From: Carposina sasakii | Taxonomy: Eukaryota > Arthropoda > Insecta > Lepidoptera > Carposinidae | DNA: 64,000 nt | Assembly: GCA_014607495.2 (NCBI GenBank) | Contig: CP053157.1 | Span: 7,068,001-7,132,000 of the forward strand | Direction of reading: 5' to 3' | In this document: in pieces, positions 12,071-23,980 of the stretch | How positions within the stretch are numbered: position 1 is the stretch's first letter | Layout of the letters: each line of letters begins with the position of its first letter | Translations under genes and position numbers: made by a program | Notes under the pieces: generated by a model | Database searches by the model: none | What the model saw: only the letters and a program-made list of their open reading frames with translations | What the model was told of the DNA's origin: nothing

Positions 12071-12683
12071 ACATGAATAAATTAATTATCTACTTAAATG
12101 ATATAATATACATTACCACTTTAGCGAATTCACTCAAAGAACAGATAAGTAGGTCTATAGTTTCTGTCGCCACGAGTGCTCGAGTAAACGGCGCCTTGGC
12201 CAGCGTATGTATGTTGCACACGGCTTCTTCCATGTGGACAACAGTATGCAGCCTATGTAGGTACTTGTCCGTACTCTCAAAACTATATTTATGCAAACTC
12301 GCCAATAGAATAGATGATACATAAGGCGTGAAGAGGTAACAAACAAACAAACAATTTTTCTTAAGAATTTATAATTGGTATTTGATCATCATAGTACTTG
12401 TGTCGGACATTTAACTTTTTCACAACCTTTCCTTCGTTTTAATCATAACAGTAGGTACGGTATGTATGTAATAGGTTAATGGACAATTACTAATTAGTTG
12501 GATCACCCTTTCTCATAGATTTCCCTTTCTTAAAAATATACCATCATCTGCGAGAGTTGGGTAGAGTCCGCGGGTCCAAGGTTTTTTTATATCGCGTTTC
12601 AACAAGATTGATATACTTACATTCTTACAAACAAGTACGTACATGCTAAATAAACATTGAAAAAATAAGTCATATATAACCTA

Positions 12684-14813
12684 TTATTGTATTTCAAAAA
12701 GAGTACATAACAACTTATGGTCCAAAAATTTTCTTATTTCATTTAAATCATATATTTTTTCCTTTTTGTCATTATAATTTAAAGCTTCGCATATTCGGCA
12801 CAAATGTTTCGACTGTGATCCTAAATATCCATGTTCATTAACTATTTTAAAATCATTTCTCCATCTATGAAACTGTAAAATACGTGTCTTATTTCGGCTT
12901 ATGTTTAGTATTTCATTTGATAGATCTTCGTAACTTTTAAAATTATCTACGTGCAGAAACGAATCAGGAGGTAGCAGTCTATAACATTCTTCCAATTTTG
13001 GGCCTACTATAATTGGTATGGCCCCTTTAGAATAAGCATTACTGAATACTTTCTCCGTGATGTATTCCAAACATTTTGAATTTTCCAAAACAAAATAAAA
13101 CAAGTAATGCGATATGATTTTACAGTCCGAACGAAAGTGGCCACGGCAGCTGAAATGTTATAAAAAAAATAGTTAATGCATGAATTATTTTAATGAAATA
13201 AATATATAAGGTAGGTATGAAAACATGATAAAAAGAATTTTTTTATCAATGTGGTGTTTAACCGCAACGAAAACTTCGTGAAGTAAAGCAGCGCATGTTT
13301 CTCAGTTAATTTTTCCAATTCTAAAGACAATTCCAGATCTAAGTCGGAATCATGGGCTTCTCTATCTCTCTTTCTCTCATATTAAACTTTCTATCATCTC
13401 ATAGTAAACATATAAGATGATATAGGTTGGTACAAAATTATGTATTACCTAATAGTATAAACTACCCTAATATTATAAAGCTAAAGAGTTTGTTTGCTTG
13501 AACGCGCCAATCTCAAGAACTTCTGGTCCGATTTGAAAACTTCTTTCAGTTTTAAACAGCACATTTATAGAAAAAGGCTATATATGAACAGCCCCAGCTT
13601 CGCACGTGTGTAATGCCCTTTCACGCGGACGAAACCGTCGGCGGTCGCTAGTATCCCATATAGGTACCTACTTGATTATGGCAGCGTGGTTACAGTAATT
13701 CATAAATATTTACCTACCTATGCGTAAATTCCTTTCTATCTGAACATTTTCCGTAAATATCAATTTTAAGTAATCTTTTCATTTCCTCTAAAAATATCAT
13801 TCGAGCTTCCACACAATGACTTATTAGCGTAGTGGCTACAATATCCCATCTTTTTTCATTCCAGTACGGAATAAGCTTAGCCAAGTTCGTGTTAGTAAGA
13901 TTATTTACCATTGGATGCCTTCGAGGGACAGTTCGGCCATAAGGTACAGGAATATCCGCGTCCATTCTAAAAAAATAATACTTAATTTAAATACTGTCAT
14001 GCTATGTCAGCCAAATTCATTATATTTCATAGGTATATACTAATACTTATAAAGGTATACAGGGTATACATAATCACGAGAAGTTTGCAAAATTTCTACT
14101 TCCATTAATCTAATATATAAAATTCTCGTGTCACGGTGTTAGAAGTTAAACTCCTCCGAAATGGCTCGACCGATTTTCGTAAATCTTAGCATGCATATCG
14201 GTTAGGGTGGAGAATCGGACAACATCTATTTTTCATCCTCCTAAATGTTAAGGGTGGTCCACCCCAATTTTTTTTTTTTTTTTACAAAATTTTTTGTTTT
14301 TATTTTTTTACTAGTGGACGCCCGCGACTACGTCCGCGTGGACTGCAGAAAAACAAAATGTCGAAATTATCCGGGATATAAATATTTTCCCGGGATAAAA
14401 AGTAGCCTATGTGTTAATCCGGGGTGTCAGCTAACTCCATACCAAATTTTATTAAAATCGCTCCAGTCGTTTTTACGTGAAAGAGTAACAAACATCCATC
14501 CATCCATACTCACTTTCGCGTTTACAATATATTTATTACTAACTTTCAACCCTTATTTCACCCCTTAGCTGGTCGAAATTTCAAAAATGCTAGAACAAAT
14601 GTTTAATGATTTCTTATCAAGTGCTTAAATATAAAGTTTCATGGTTTTATCTTTTAAAATTAAGAAATCCCATACAAACTTTCAACCTCTATTTCAACCC
14701 CTTCATCCCTTTTTTTCGAAATAAAAAGTAGCCTATGTTCTGTCTCAGGGTCTAAAGATTGTCTGTACCAAATTTCATCAAAATCGGTTGCGAGGTTTAA
14801 GCGGGAAAGCGTA

Positions 14814-14846
<33 letters not shown>

Positions 14847-16451
14847 GTTACTTTCGCATTTATAATATTAGTTGGGATTGGGATGATACAGCATACAAAA
14901 ATACATACAACCATGAATTTTTACCCCTCTAGGATCAACCCCTTTTACATGGCAAAACAACGTTTGCCGGGTCAGCTAGTTTAATTATAAAATATCTAAT
15001 TATATGTAGATAAAAATTTAAATTAATTACAGATAACATGGCTGTGATCCACCAACATCCCTATTATAAATTATGAAATTCAATAATTTCACAGAATTAA
15101 ATATGAATTGTATGAATATTTTTATAACAATATCATCGATTTTTTTTAAATCATTGGGAACGTAAACTTTTTTAATATTGGCCCACCCACCACTGCAACC
15201 CCTGTAAGCCAAATTCAACAGAGGCCACCAGAAAATGCAAATAAATTTATAGTAAATCCAGGGAGCGCTTACTAGCGATTATACCTAAACTGGGATAGTT
15301 CTGCACTTTCCGAATAAGTCCTGATTCGTATTGCTGCTCCAGATTTCGATGACATTTTAATCAATGGAACACAAATATGTTCTAGTGTAGATTTACCTGT
15401 ATGTCATTGACCAGTTGAAAACGTTCTGTAATTCAGTCAGATTAACACCTTGATCGGCAAGTGTTGCAGGTGATTCATCGGTGAGAAATATCCATATTTG
15501 TTGCTGACGTCTCCCTTTATTGCTGGGCAGTTGCCCTTTCTGCACAAGTACTATCACTGCATCCATTTTAGTGATGTCACTGTCTATTCCAGTAAACATG
15601 CAATTGTTTACACTGCAGTCTTCTAAAATGTTAAACCTTAGAAATTACGTGCCTATATTATTATCTACCATGTCAGTAGTAAAAATAAAATATGTACCTA
15701 TGTACTTCAAAATAGAATTCTCTGATACTTTGCTATTTATAAATAATAGAAATTGTAATGATGATGTTAATGCTCATATTCTTAGTAGTTGAGTATTTTT
15801 TCGTATGAGAGATGGAGTACTTTATTGGATCACTTTCAATATTTGAGTGAGGTCTACGATTAATATGGAGATTAGATTACAAACCTTAGATGATGTCCAT
15901 AACTGTGAACGTGACGGCGTTGTAACCAATACCAATCTTTCCATATAAGTACTGAAAACTTTTTCCCGTCAGCTGCATCGTTAATATATTTAGTTTCGAG
16001 ATAATTTTTAAATAAAATGCTTCCCAAATTTGACGTGTGGATGTCCTGCAAAAATAATGGAAACACTGTAGACCAGATTAAGGACTCGGGCATTTTCTCA
16101 GGCGATAAGTTTGCAATTCAAATTATGCCCATACGGGTATAATAAAGCAAATATAAAAAAGTTGATGTCGAGAAATCATTGTTCTTTAATAACCATAATC
16201 ATGACATTAAATATTATAAAAATACGTACCAATCTATTTTGGTAAAATAATCCTACAATATCTTCATGACTAATAAAATTACTATAAGTATATTTTATGA
16301 TACTTCGTACATTTTCTCCCCTGTTCAATTGTAATTGACGTAAAAGGAACACAACGGAAAAAAATAGTATCACTTTTAATGCTCTACTTGACTTTAGTTT
16401 TTTTATTAATCTATTATACAACATCGGAACTGGGCTTAAAAATAATCGCAC
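12684..16451 (-). CDS. alpha-1,3-fucosyltransferase (GT10), complete, 445 aa
   Basis: Minus-strand exons are 16451-16230, 16045-15885, 15636-15397, 13966-13718 and 13149-12684. They total 1338 bp, the same length as the neighbouring copy at 5067-8904. Architecture is the same: basic tail, anchor at about residues 25-42 (VILFFSVVFLLR), stem, then GT10 catalytic segments (FNWSMTYR, MDADIPVPYGR, ENSKCLEYITEKVF, GAIPIIVG, HLCRICEALNY). The last exon is about 87% identical in protein to the neighbour, while exon 2 is below half. One oddity is that the usual SNC motif after the PYG block reads SHC here. The acceptor of exon 3 is AAG rather than CAG. It is a tandem duplicate and probably functional; altered activity is possible. 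Confidence 0.9.
13474..13650. mobile_element. dispersed element tail in an intron
   Basis: TTTGTTTGCTTGAACGCGCC, GGTCCGATTTGAAAAC and then CACGCGGACGAAACCG with GCTAGT at its end are blocks of a tail repeat widespread in moth genomes. Non-coding. Confidence 0.5.
14116..14560 (+). mobile_element. two adjoining element tails
   Basis: 14116-14305 starts ATATATAAAATTCTCGTGTC with a GCTCGACCGATTTTCG block and ends in an A/T tract. It is followed directly at 14309 by an RTE-like tail (ACTAGTGGACGCCCGCGACT) running to about 14545. The second probably inserted into or beside the tail of the first. Confidence 0.6.
14655..14893 (-). mobile_element. RTE-like tail, inverted twin of 17711-17923
   Basis: Nearly identical, in inverted orientation, to 17711-17923. 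It includes the ACAGAACATAGGCTAC block and the CAGAC/GTCTG microsatellite. The pair brackets exons 1-3 of the 12684-16451 fucosyltransferase gene. Confidence 0.75.
14814..14846. repeat. (CAGA)n microsatellite
   Basis: About eight tandem CAGA units inside the RTE-like tail; the matching tract at 17740-17768 has fewer units on the other strand. Confidence 0.9.
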
Positions 16452-17710
16452 TTTAAGTTAAATAATTTAGGTTTCAAACTCAGTAGGTATAATAACTAAT
16501 TGGGATATACAAAAAATATTATATTTATTCACGAAAAGATAAATAATAATGGTTCACTTATATTATCTTGGTAGTTATACGTCTGCTCTCAAACGAACGG
16601 ATTCTAGTATTAAGTGAGAAGATAATATACTCTACCTATAGGTACATATATATACGCCGCCATAAACATACAAGCTGGTATCGCAATAATGTATGGGCGC
16701 ATAAACTAAGCATTACAAGTTTAAATTTTTATTAACCAATTAAAACCTAGTATCAAGGATATTTTAGATTTTCAGGTTTATCGTTATTATATGTTTTTAA
16801 TAAGATCATAATACTTGTGGTAACTAAGTAGGTAAATAATTTTCTAAGATTCAAAATGATGAAAATGTGTGACGTGTTTCATATTTTCTACTGTACTATA
16901 GCAGAAGCTGCAGATACATCTTCCTACTGCATTCTCGGGATAAAGAATTAACAGGCATATGTATATCTTCTATACCTACATTTAATAAAACTGTAACTGA
17001 TCACTGGTTGTACACGCTAATCTCAGAAACGAGTTAGCAGATTTGGATGTAGTTTTCGGGAATATTTGCATAATGTTGATCATCACTGGCATAGGCATGA
17101 CGTGCATTTAGTATATTTTGTTTGTTAGTTGTTTGCAGCGAATGAGCTCCGAAACTATTGCAGTCTATGCGGACTAGGTTATAATATTTAACCACTAGTT
17201 AAACTTAACGCCCGCAAGTCCGTAATATTTATATGTTAGGTATACTTATTGTATTATAAAATATGTTGTATCAAGTTTACTTATCGTACCGTACTGTAAT
17301 GGTTGTATTATTTTTACAGTACCTACATTATTATGCTATTAGGCAAAGTAGGTACTCCATTATTTTTCCGAAGGAGCTGAATTTTGTTCAAGAAGGCATT
17401 AAAACTCGTTTCCTTAGAATAAGGATTTTCGCTCCGCTCCGTAGAAGTACTCGGCTTAATCATAAATTCAGCAACAAATAGTCTGCCGTACACGTCAGAC
17501 ACGAGCTCGAACCTCCACAATCTAGTTGTCAACAATATGCCAAGATGACTACCGTCAGTTTTATTAAATTTTAATCATATTTCGTAGTAAAATTTCTGTT
17601 TGCATAGTGAAATTGTGTAAAAAATATTACTACAATGCAAAAAAAAGAGACTAGAGATCACATACCATCAGTAAGTATCTCATAATTATGAAATTTTAAT
17701 ATAAAATTAT

Positions 17711-17923
17711 CATCCCAACTAATATTATAAATGCGAAAGTAACTCTGTCTGTCTGTCTGTCTGTCTGTTACGCTTTCCCGCTTAAACCTCGCAACCGATT
17801 TTGATGAAATTTGGTACAGACAATCTTTAGACCCTGAGACAGAACATAGGCTACTTTTTATTTCGAAAAAAAGGGATGAAGGGGTTGAAATAGAGGTTGA
17901 AAGTTTGTATGGGATTTCTTAAT
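17711..17923 (+). mobile_element. RTE-like tail, inverted twin of 14655-14893
   Basis: Contains CTAATATTATAAATGCGAAA, a (CTGT)n tract and ATTTTGATGAAATTTGG. It matches 14655-14893 base for base over most of its length in inverted orientation, so at least one copy is recent. A further remnant with GCGGACGAAGTCGTGGGC follows at about 17967-18000. Confidence 0.75.
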
Positions 17924-18115
17924 CTGATAAGAAAGGATATTCTTACGCAAGGAATGACAGCAATTCTGACGCGGACGAAGTCGTGGGCGGCCGCTAGTGA
18001 ATAATAAACGACATTCAGTGTTGCCGCCGATACAAAAAATAGTTCCCCATGGTGCTGATTTTGTAGTATGTGAATTTGTTATTATTATCTAAGAGTAATA
18101 ATTATTATTATAAGG

Positions 18116-18310
18116 GTGATGCTCAAAGCGTTGAAAAAAGTTATAGTTAAAAGAAATCTTAAAAATCTAGCATATAAAAAATGATTTCCTTTTTTACTTA
18201 AAAGGCAAGTTTTTGTGAATTCATAGTCACAAAAAGCGCTTTCTAACGATATACGTCTGGTCCTTATTGGTCGGTGGGTATATTTTGCCCATCCTCCTTT
18301 TATCTAAATT
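18116..18310. repeat. partial copy of fold-back repeat seen at 44.8 kb
   Basis: The block CACAAAAAGCGCTTTC-AACGATATACGTCTG with ATTGGTCGGTGGG is shared with 45345-45431, where it forms one arm of a fold-back element. Only this arm and some AT-rich interior remain here. Confidence 0.55.
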
Positions 18311-18589
18311 AGTTAGTTTTTGCATAAACAAATAACTGAGTAACAAACATCCAAAATTTCTTTGCTTGGTGCAGATTTCCTGCTCATCCAGATATTTCTG
18401 ATCGTTGGACTGCTGTAGTGGGTACAAATTAGTCGAGAAGATACGTGGTGGAAATCATAAAAACAAAGTTATGGGATCTAATCTCGACAAGGATGCATTT
18501 TTTAATAGTTAATGTTTATGATATAATTTAAAAAAGTAATATTAATTATTGTTTCATTGTCAGTAAAGTAAGGTATTCTATCGTTAATT

Positions 18590-18700
18590 GCCTTCCATGC
18601 ATCTTCTCCAAATGACCAAACCATCGAAGCGTACCTTTCTCTATTCTTGTCACTACGAGTACGTCTTCTTTCACACCACCCAATTCTCTTAATATCGTAA
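18590..18700 (-). mobile_element. LINE reverse-transcriptase remnant, antisense
   Basis: Contains CTTCTCCAAATGACCAAACC and CATCGAAGCGTACC. Read on the minus strand these resemble the RW-GH block near the C-terminus of LINE proteins. Too short to classify. Confidence 0.4.
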
Positions 18701-19432
18701 TCAATTTTAATTTATTGCAAAGTTTTAGTTGCTTTCTGCATTAGTTTTCCTTCATTCGGGTAAGCATCCTTGCAAATTGTCATTGATAATTGTCATGTCA
18801 GTCATGTCATCAATCAGGATAAAATTGCCGCATTCACGGAGCTATTGTTTATTGATAGTACTCCATCTAGCCAGAGCGGAGCGAAGACCTATCACTAATC
18901 TAAGCTCGTTTCGTACAAAGTTTTGTACCAAAGTTCCCTGTAGCGCCTATTCGGCTAAGCGATTCGATTTTCGAAATTGGTCTCCCATAATACTCGTGTT
19001 CGAGGGTTACTTGCCCACTTACCAAAAAACATTTATCCTACGTCAAATAAATGTGAATTAAGTAAGTATAACTGATTTCCTTAGAATAAAGATTCACTCC
19101 GCTTCGCTCGGAGCGAAGACCTATCATTAATCTAAGCTGATTTCATCAAAAACTACGCTTTACAGGTTTTTTTAGCAATCCAACTTCTGAATAATTAGCA
19201 TAATTATTATGATCGCACAAAGATCGATTAAGTGAGTATTGTATATTGTTTGAAAATTCTAATATCTACCTGCTTAATTAATTTTAATTCTAAATATGCA
19301 AGTCATAATGACTGTAGCTAACAAAAAAAATGTGAAGGAGATGGACGACGAGCGAATTAGCAGCAACCCATGGAATACACCTAACTATCGAAAAGCCTCT
19401 TCTGGAGAAATAATGGGTACCTACCATTACTC

Positions 19433-19801
19433 TAGGGTTGCCATCTCAAACTTTGAAAACCAGGATTTGAGGAATAAATACCAGGACATTTCGATTAAAA
19501 CCCAGGACTATACATGTGCGAGCCCAGAGACAATACGATTGGAGAGAGTTAGTGGCGTGCGAATTTCAAAACATAGGTCTTCAACACATTCAGTCCCGGT
19601 GACTACATATTTGCGTCTTTTAGGCTTTCTAGAGGTGCCGCTAACGCTTACTTGCCCGATGTCGGCACCCTTAGAAAATGTACCGACAGCGAATGTGTCA
19701 GGACTTTAAAAACCAGGACGACTTAAAAACTATCCAGGACAGCCCAGGACACCCCAAAAAGCAGGACATGTCCTGGGAAAATAGGACGGTTGGCAACCCT
19801 A
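19433..19801. mobile_element. hAT-type MITE, 369 bp
   Basis: Ends are TAGGGTTGCCATCTC and GGTTGGCAACCCTA. The flanking 8-mers CATTACTC and CGTTACTC differ at one base, consistent with an aged hAT duplication. The interior carries many CCAGGAC units. A relative with the same theme, CCTGAGA-type units, is at 28362-28774. No protein of its own is convincing. Confidence 0.8.
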
Positions 19802-20224
19802 CGTTACTCGAACAAGTGTAACTTCGGATGTTAGAAGTTTGGATTCCAGCTTTTATAGTATGCCTGATAAAAACATTATTTTCAATAGGCAATTTATTAC
19901 TATTATACTAAACCATTGTTCTAGAATAGATTTTTTTATTAACGCTAACAGTTAGGTAGTAGACATGTTATCAACCACAAGTCTCTCAAACAAGCTCAAA
20001 GCAGTCCCAAGCTTATGTTAAATACCAAAACCTTTGCCCTTAATGAAAAATTTCTTTCCTACTGAATGTATTTTAGCAAGAGACTAAATTAGATTCTTGT
20101 TGGAAATACTGAGGACTTTCATTTTGGCGATTTCATTAAGTCGCTCGTCGTTTGTTTCAACTGTGTATTTATTGCGTTATGCAGCAATAAACACAAAGTT
20201 GGTATTTTTTCTTATGTTTTTAAC

Positions 20225-20525
20225 TTTACTAATGTATAGTCCGTCATCTTATTGCTCACTCCCAGTACACGCATATCCTCCCTCACACAGTCCATCCAAC
20301 ACTTCTTTGGTCTACCTCTTCCTTTATATCCATCCACACTCATGCACAACCCTCTCTGTAAAATATATCATCCCGTCGCTTTACATGCCCGTACCAAGAC
20401 AGACGGTTACTTCTGTGATCGGCGCAACTTTCAAACTTCCTCTTATATACTCATTTCTTATTTTATCTATTCTTGTAACTCCACACATCCATCTCAACAT
20501 TCTCATCTCGCTTACATGCAGTTGA
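20225..20525 (-). mobile_element. LINE C-terminal coding remnant, antisense
   Basis: Antisense blocks such as CACACAGTCCATCCAACACTT, CTTTGGTCTACCTCTTCC and CCCGTACCAAGACAGACGG are the reverse of the end of a LINE protein (WYGH...RGRPKK-type segment). The short frames open on the plus strand here are shadows. Confidence 0.55.
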
Positions 20526-20544
20526 TATGACATTAATATTATTA

Positions 20545-20765
20545 TTTATCCATACTAATTAGAAACGCGAAAGTCTGTCTGTCGTTACTCTTTCACGGCC
20601 AAACCGCTGGACCGATTTTAATGAAACTTTACAATTATAGCTTACATGTCATGTCATTGAATAACAGGCAACTTTTTTCCCAGAAAATATTTTTATCACG
20701 GATAATTTCGACATTTTGATTTTTCTGCAGTTCACGCGGACGGAGTCGCGGGCGTCCACTATTTT
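20545..20765 (-). mobile_element. RTE-like tail, minus orientation
   Basis: Runs from TACTAATTAGAAACGCGAAA through CTGTCTGTCG and ACCGATTTTAATGAAAC to GACGGAGTCGCGGGCGTCCA, the reverse order of the 3732 copy. Smaller remnants are at 9024-9055, 21960-22050, 26060-26135, 32298-32350 and 42675-42760. Confidence 0.65.
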
Positions 20766-21182
20766 ATATAAAGTTGAAATTTATTAATGCTTTTAAGACT
20801 AATTTGCTTTTTAAAATTGATTTTCTAGTGTTGTACGATTGTTTTCAATGCCCTTTGGGTATTAATATTGTACTACTGTAGGTACTTACTGCAATCATTC
20901 TTAAAATGTCTTGAATTTCCATCGACGTCATTGGTCCAATAAAGATTAAAGCCAGTGTCTGCGCTGATTTAGATCATACTCGACGCGTATTTAACGTTCT
21001 GGCGTGATATTCAAACAATATAAGTACCTAAACAGTCATTTACCTATATTTTTGTTACTGCCTTATCTGTGTAAATGTTAATTATATGTACTAGTAACTA
21101 TCGTATTGACTACAGTGTATTCACATTAGTAACTCTATTTAAAACAAAAATAATTTGAACTGTGCGTGTGAGTGATAATATT

Positions 21183-22278
21183 ATGTCTCGTATTACGATT
21201 TTATTGATCTTCGCGTATCTTATTTATTCAGGTAATATTAACAAATTCAATTAATATTAAGCCTGTGCTAATGCGTAGCTTCACTAGACTACAGCAGCTG
21301 CATCTCTTTTCTTTGTGCGTGTTGTAACAAACAGTCAAATAGGGTATAGATAGGGCCGTCTCTCAGGCTGATCTTTGATGGAAATGACCCCGCTATTATG
21401 CTAAAAGTGGCTGCATGATCAATTCGATAAAATTGATGCGATGGCGCATAGGTGCTCGTAATATTGTGCCGTCTGCGTAAATAATGGGATAAGGGTAGGA
21501 ATATGATGATGACGCAAGTGTCGCTTAATAAAAAGTAATAACATGTTTTGAATTTCGTTACACTATTAAAAAACTTCTTTATTTTCAGTTGCTGGTTTAG
21601 ATGTGGTGGTATCGACCAATGGCCCAATACAACTTGGCTCCAATGTTACAGTTACTGCCACAGTCAATGGATATGCCGGTGAAAACCTCAAGTTTCTTTT
21701 TTGGGATAATGTACAGCCACAACATTTTGCGCAGGTCAGTTATGGAATATCTCTACCTAGCACTTGTCAATCTTTAACATCTGGCCTAGCTATGGTACAC
21801 ATGCCTTTAAGATCCACCCTAATCAAAGACAACTTGTCTTTGACCCTGATCCTTTAGTTCTGGCTAACCCATTATGGGAACATAGCCGTAGTAGGTAACC
21901 TTAGGTATATAATGTATATCATTTAAAATTATTCGAAACTCTTCCCCAAAGGATTTGTATGATCACCTATGTTTTTAGGGCAAGGATTTTCTGAAATTCT
22001 CACGGGAACGTTAAAGTTCACGTGGACGAAATCGTGACCGTCCACTAATAATAATGACTTCTAAGGAAAGCAAATTTTTGTCCACGCCCATTACCCGTAC
22101 ACACGATTTTCTCTTCCAGATTGTAAGCAATTCAAATACATCAACGGCCATGTTTGACTACCCAGCAAGCCTGTACGAGCCCGGGATTTACATCGTCACC
22201 GTAAACATTCAGGAGCGATTCATCATTTGGTACGATGTTGCGGAGGCAAGCACAACATTCAAGTTGATTGGTGATTAG
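21183..22278 (+). CDS. small secreted PKD/Ig-fold-like protein, 117 aa
   Basis: Exons 21183-21231, 21589-21734 and 22120-22278 join in frame to 118 codons. Residues 1-16 are a signal peptide (MSRITILLIFAYLIYS), with cleavage probably just before VAGLDV. The rest is one domain of alternating hydrophobic strands: PIQLGSNVTVTATVNGY, LKFLFWDN, then TAMFDYPASLYEPGIYIVTV and ending FKLIGD. This pattern (GSNVTV, EPGIYIVTV) resembles the PKD/PMEL-like immunoglobulin fold of secreted or type I membrane proteins. N-glycosylation sites are possible at NVT and NTS. The last exon ends soon after the domain, so the product is either a one-domain secreted protein or a copy that lost a C-terminal membrane part. 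An AATAAA follows at about 22706. An RTE-like remnant lies in intron 2. Family placement is tentative. Confidence 0.7.
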
Positions 22279-22571
22279 GCGGATCCACACCAGACGATCC
22301 AACGCACTCCGATCTCGCGCGGCAAGAGCGTCAGCTGGTGTAGACGAACCTCGCGAGATCCCAACTACAAATTTAGAGCTTAAACCATACAGTTGGAGAG
22401 AGTCCAGAGTCCATCATTCCAGTGGATCTTGGAGCGTTTAGCGTCACCAGTGATTTGGATAGCGATGTGAATCGCCCAAGTGTTCTATTTGAGTGGTCGT
22501 TCCGCATCGCACTTATTGGCAATTTTCTGAACTCGCCACAGTACCTATTTACTCGGTCCCTGTGTGAATAA

Positions 22572-22705
22572 GGGCCGATTTTTCTAACAATCAGATAGCT
22601 TATTTGAAAGATAAATTTGATGCTGTCTTTCTCTTAAACTTGACCATGATAGATTCAGGATCAACTTTTCCTTCAGATAGGCTATCTGACCTGAAAAATC
22701 GGCCC
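22572..22705. mobile_element. PIF/Harbinger-like MITE
   Basis: The inverted ends are GGGCCGATTTTTC and GAAAAATCGGCCC, with an inner AGATAGC/GCTATCT pair. The flanking 3-mers differ here, but two relatives at 45686 and 46087 have perfect TTA duplications. Confidence 0.75.
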
Positions 22706-23980
22706 GTAGAAATAAAATACTTGCAATCTTTAATCTTAATTCTTTATTGTACTACACAGAAAAAAACACAAGATATGTAGGTACAATATTTTAGAAGATG
22801 ATGTACATAGGCGAGCTTATCTCTAACAGTTATTAAAATTTCATAATTAATCTTTAGTTTGATTTGAAATATAAGCAAGCATGTGAATTATGAAACTTGG
22901 CTAGACGCTCTTTATTTAATACCCGACTGCGCGACGCAAAGGATTATGATTCATACGTCAATCGATTCCTCTTAGTCCGGCGAGTGTCACTAAAGACATG
23001 ACGTTAGTGAGAATCCAATATGGCGACTACTGGACGCCATATATTGTAAAAATGAAAAAAATTAAAGTCAACAAAATATATCAAGTGGGGTATCGTTGAA
23101 TAGGTATTTAAAAATCATTATCAGTTTTCTCTCAACAGTTTTCGATCCAACTGACCGTTTAGGATCTATATCAATTTAAATTTGCATAACAAACATTCTC
23201 GCATATAACTTTTTAGACAGCAGCAAGACGAAAACTTCTGCCGAGCATGTTTCTTAAAGGATACCTATTAGTAGCTACATTAACTAAAAAGTACCTATAA
23301 AATAAAATAAATAAAAAATCATAGTTTGGTTCTTTTTATTACGCAGTCGGTTTTTTTTATGTTTGGTTTGGTCTCGTCCTCGACCCAAGAATTCCGACTT
23401 TATTAAAAACTTATTTACTGGCTGATCTTTTTTTAAATGTAGGTACTAAATACCTACACCTAGATTCAAACTGTTAACTTCGCGGAAATCGCTTGGTGGG
23501 TAGGTATACTTGACGTACGTACCTAGACGTTTAGTTAGTTACCGTGATATAGATAGGTGCCGTGTTCTTCTCTTCACAAAGTCTAAGTCATTATCTAGCT
23601 TAGCTTTACCTCAAATTATTTTAAGATACCTCCTACTAAACAAGATAAGTACCTACCCACAAATTAATAAACCAAGGTACCTACCTAAGGATTAAATTCT
23701 TCATAAAGGTATCAAGTAGAGTAACCTAAGTAGTATCTACTTATTAACACCAGTAGGTATTACTTCCAAGTTCCTGTATTTACATAATGCTATTTCAAAC
23801 TCTGTCAGGGTTCCCGCCCCTGATTACGTAAAATTTGCGATCAGCAAAATAAAATTCGCGCGATGATCGCGCCGAAGATGCGCGATCTGTCAAAAAAAAT
23901 CGTATTACCATCAGTAGGTAGATAGGTACTATCACAGACTACTTAGTGTACTAACGTAGTGGTACCTATTACCTTGTTAA

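Larger units (their letters stand above)
8905..12683. other. intergenic, between two fucosyltransferase genes
   Basis: Holds dispersed repeat tails, a dead reverse transcriptase and a tRNA-like SINE, each listed. 9541-10140 is AT-rich and shows no feature. 12073-12680 has short open frames on both strands that look accidental. Confidence 0.6.
16452..21182. other. intergenic, repeat remnants
   Basis: Upstream of the third fucosyltransferase. 16452-17700 shows no feature beyond AT-rich sequence. 17711-20765 holds the repeats listed. 20766-21182 is the likely promoter side of the small secreted-protein gene; no TATA box was convincing. Confidence 0.6.

Noticed and set aside
20097..20530. Two overlapping plus-strand frames of 142 and 92 codons
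   Set aside because: The sequence is an antisense LINE C-terminal remnant; the frames lack protein-like order.
23815..23900. Cluster of GCGCGATGATCGCGCC palindromes
   Set aside because: Short and isolated. I could not link it to an element end or a regulatory motif.
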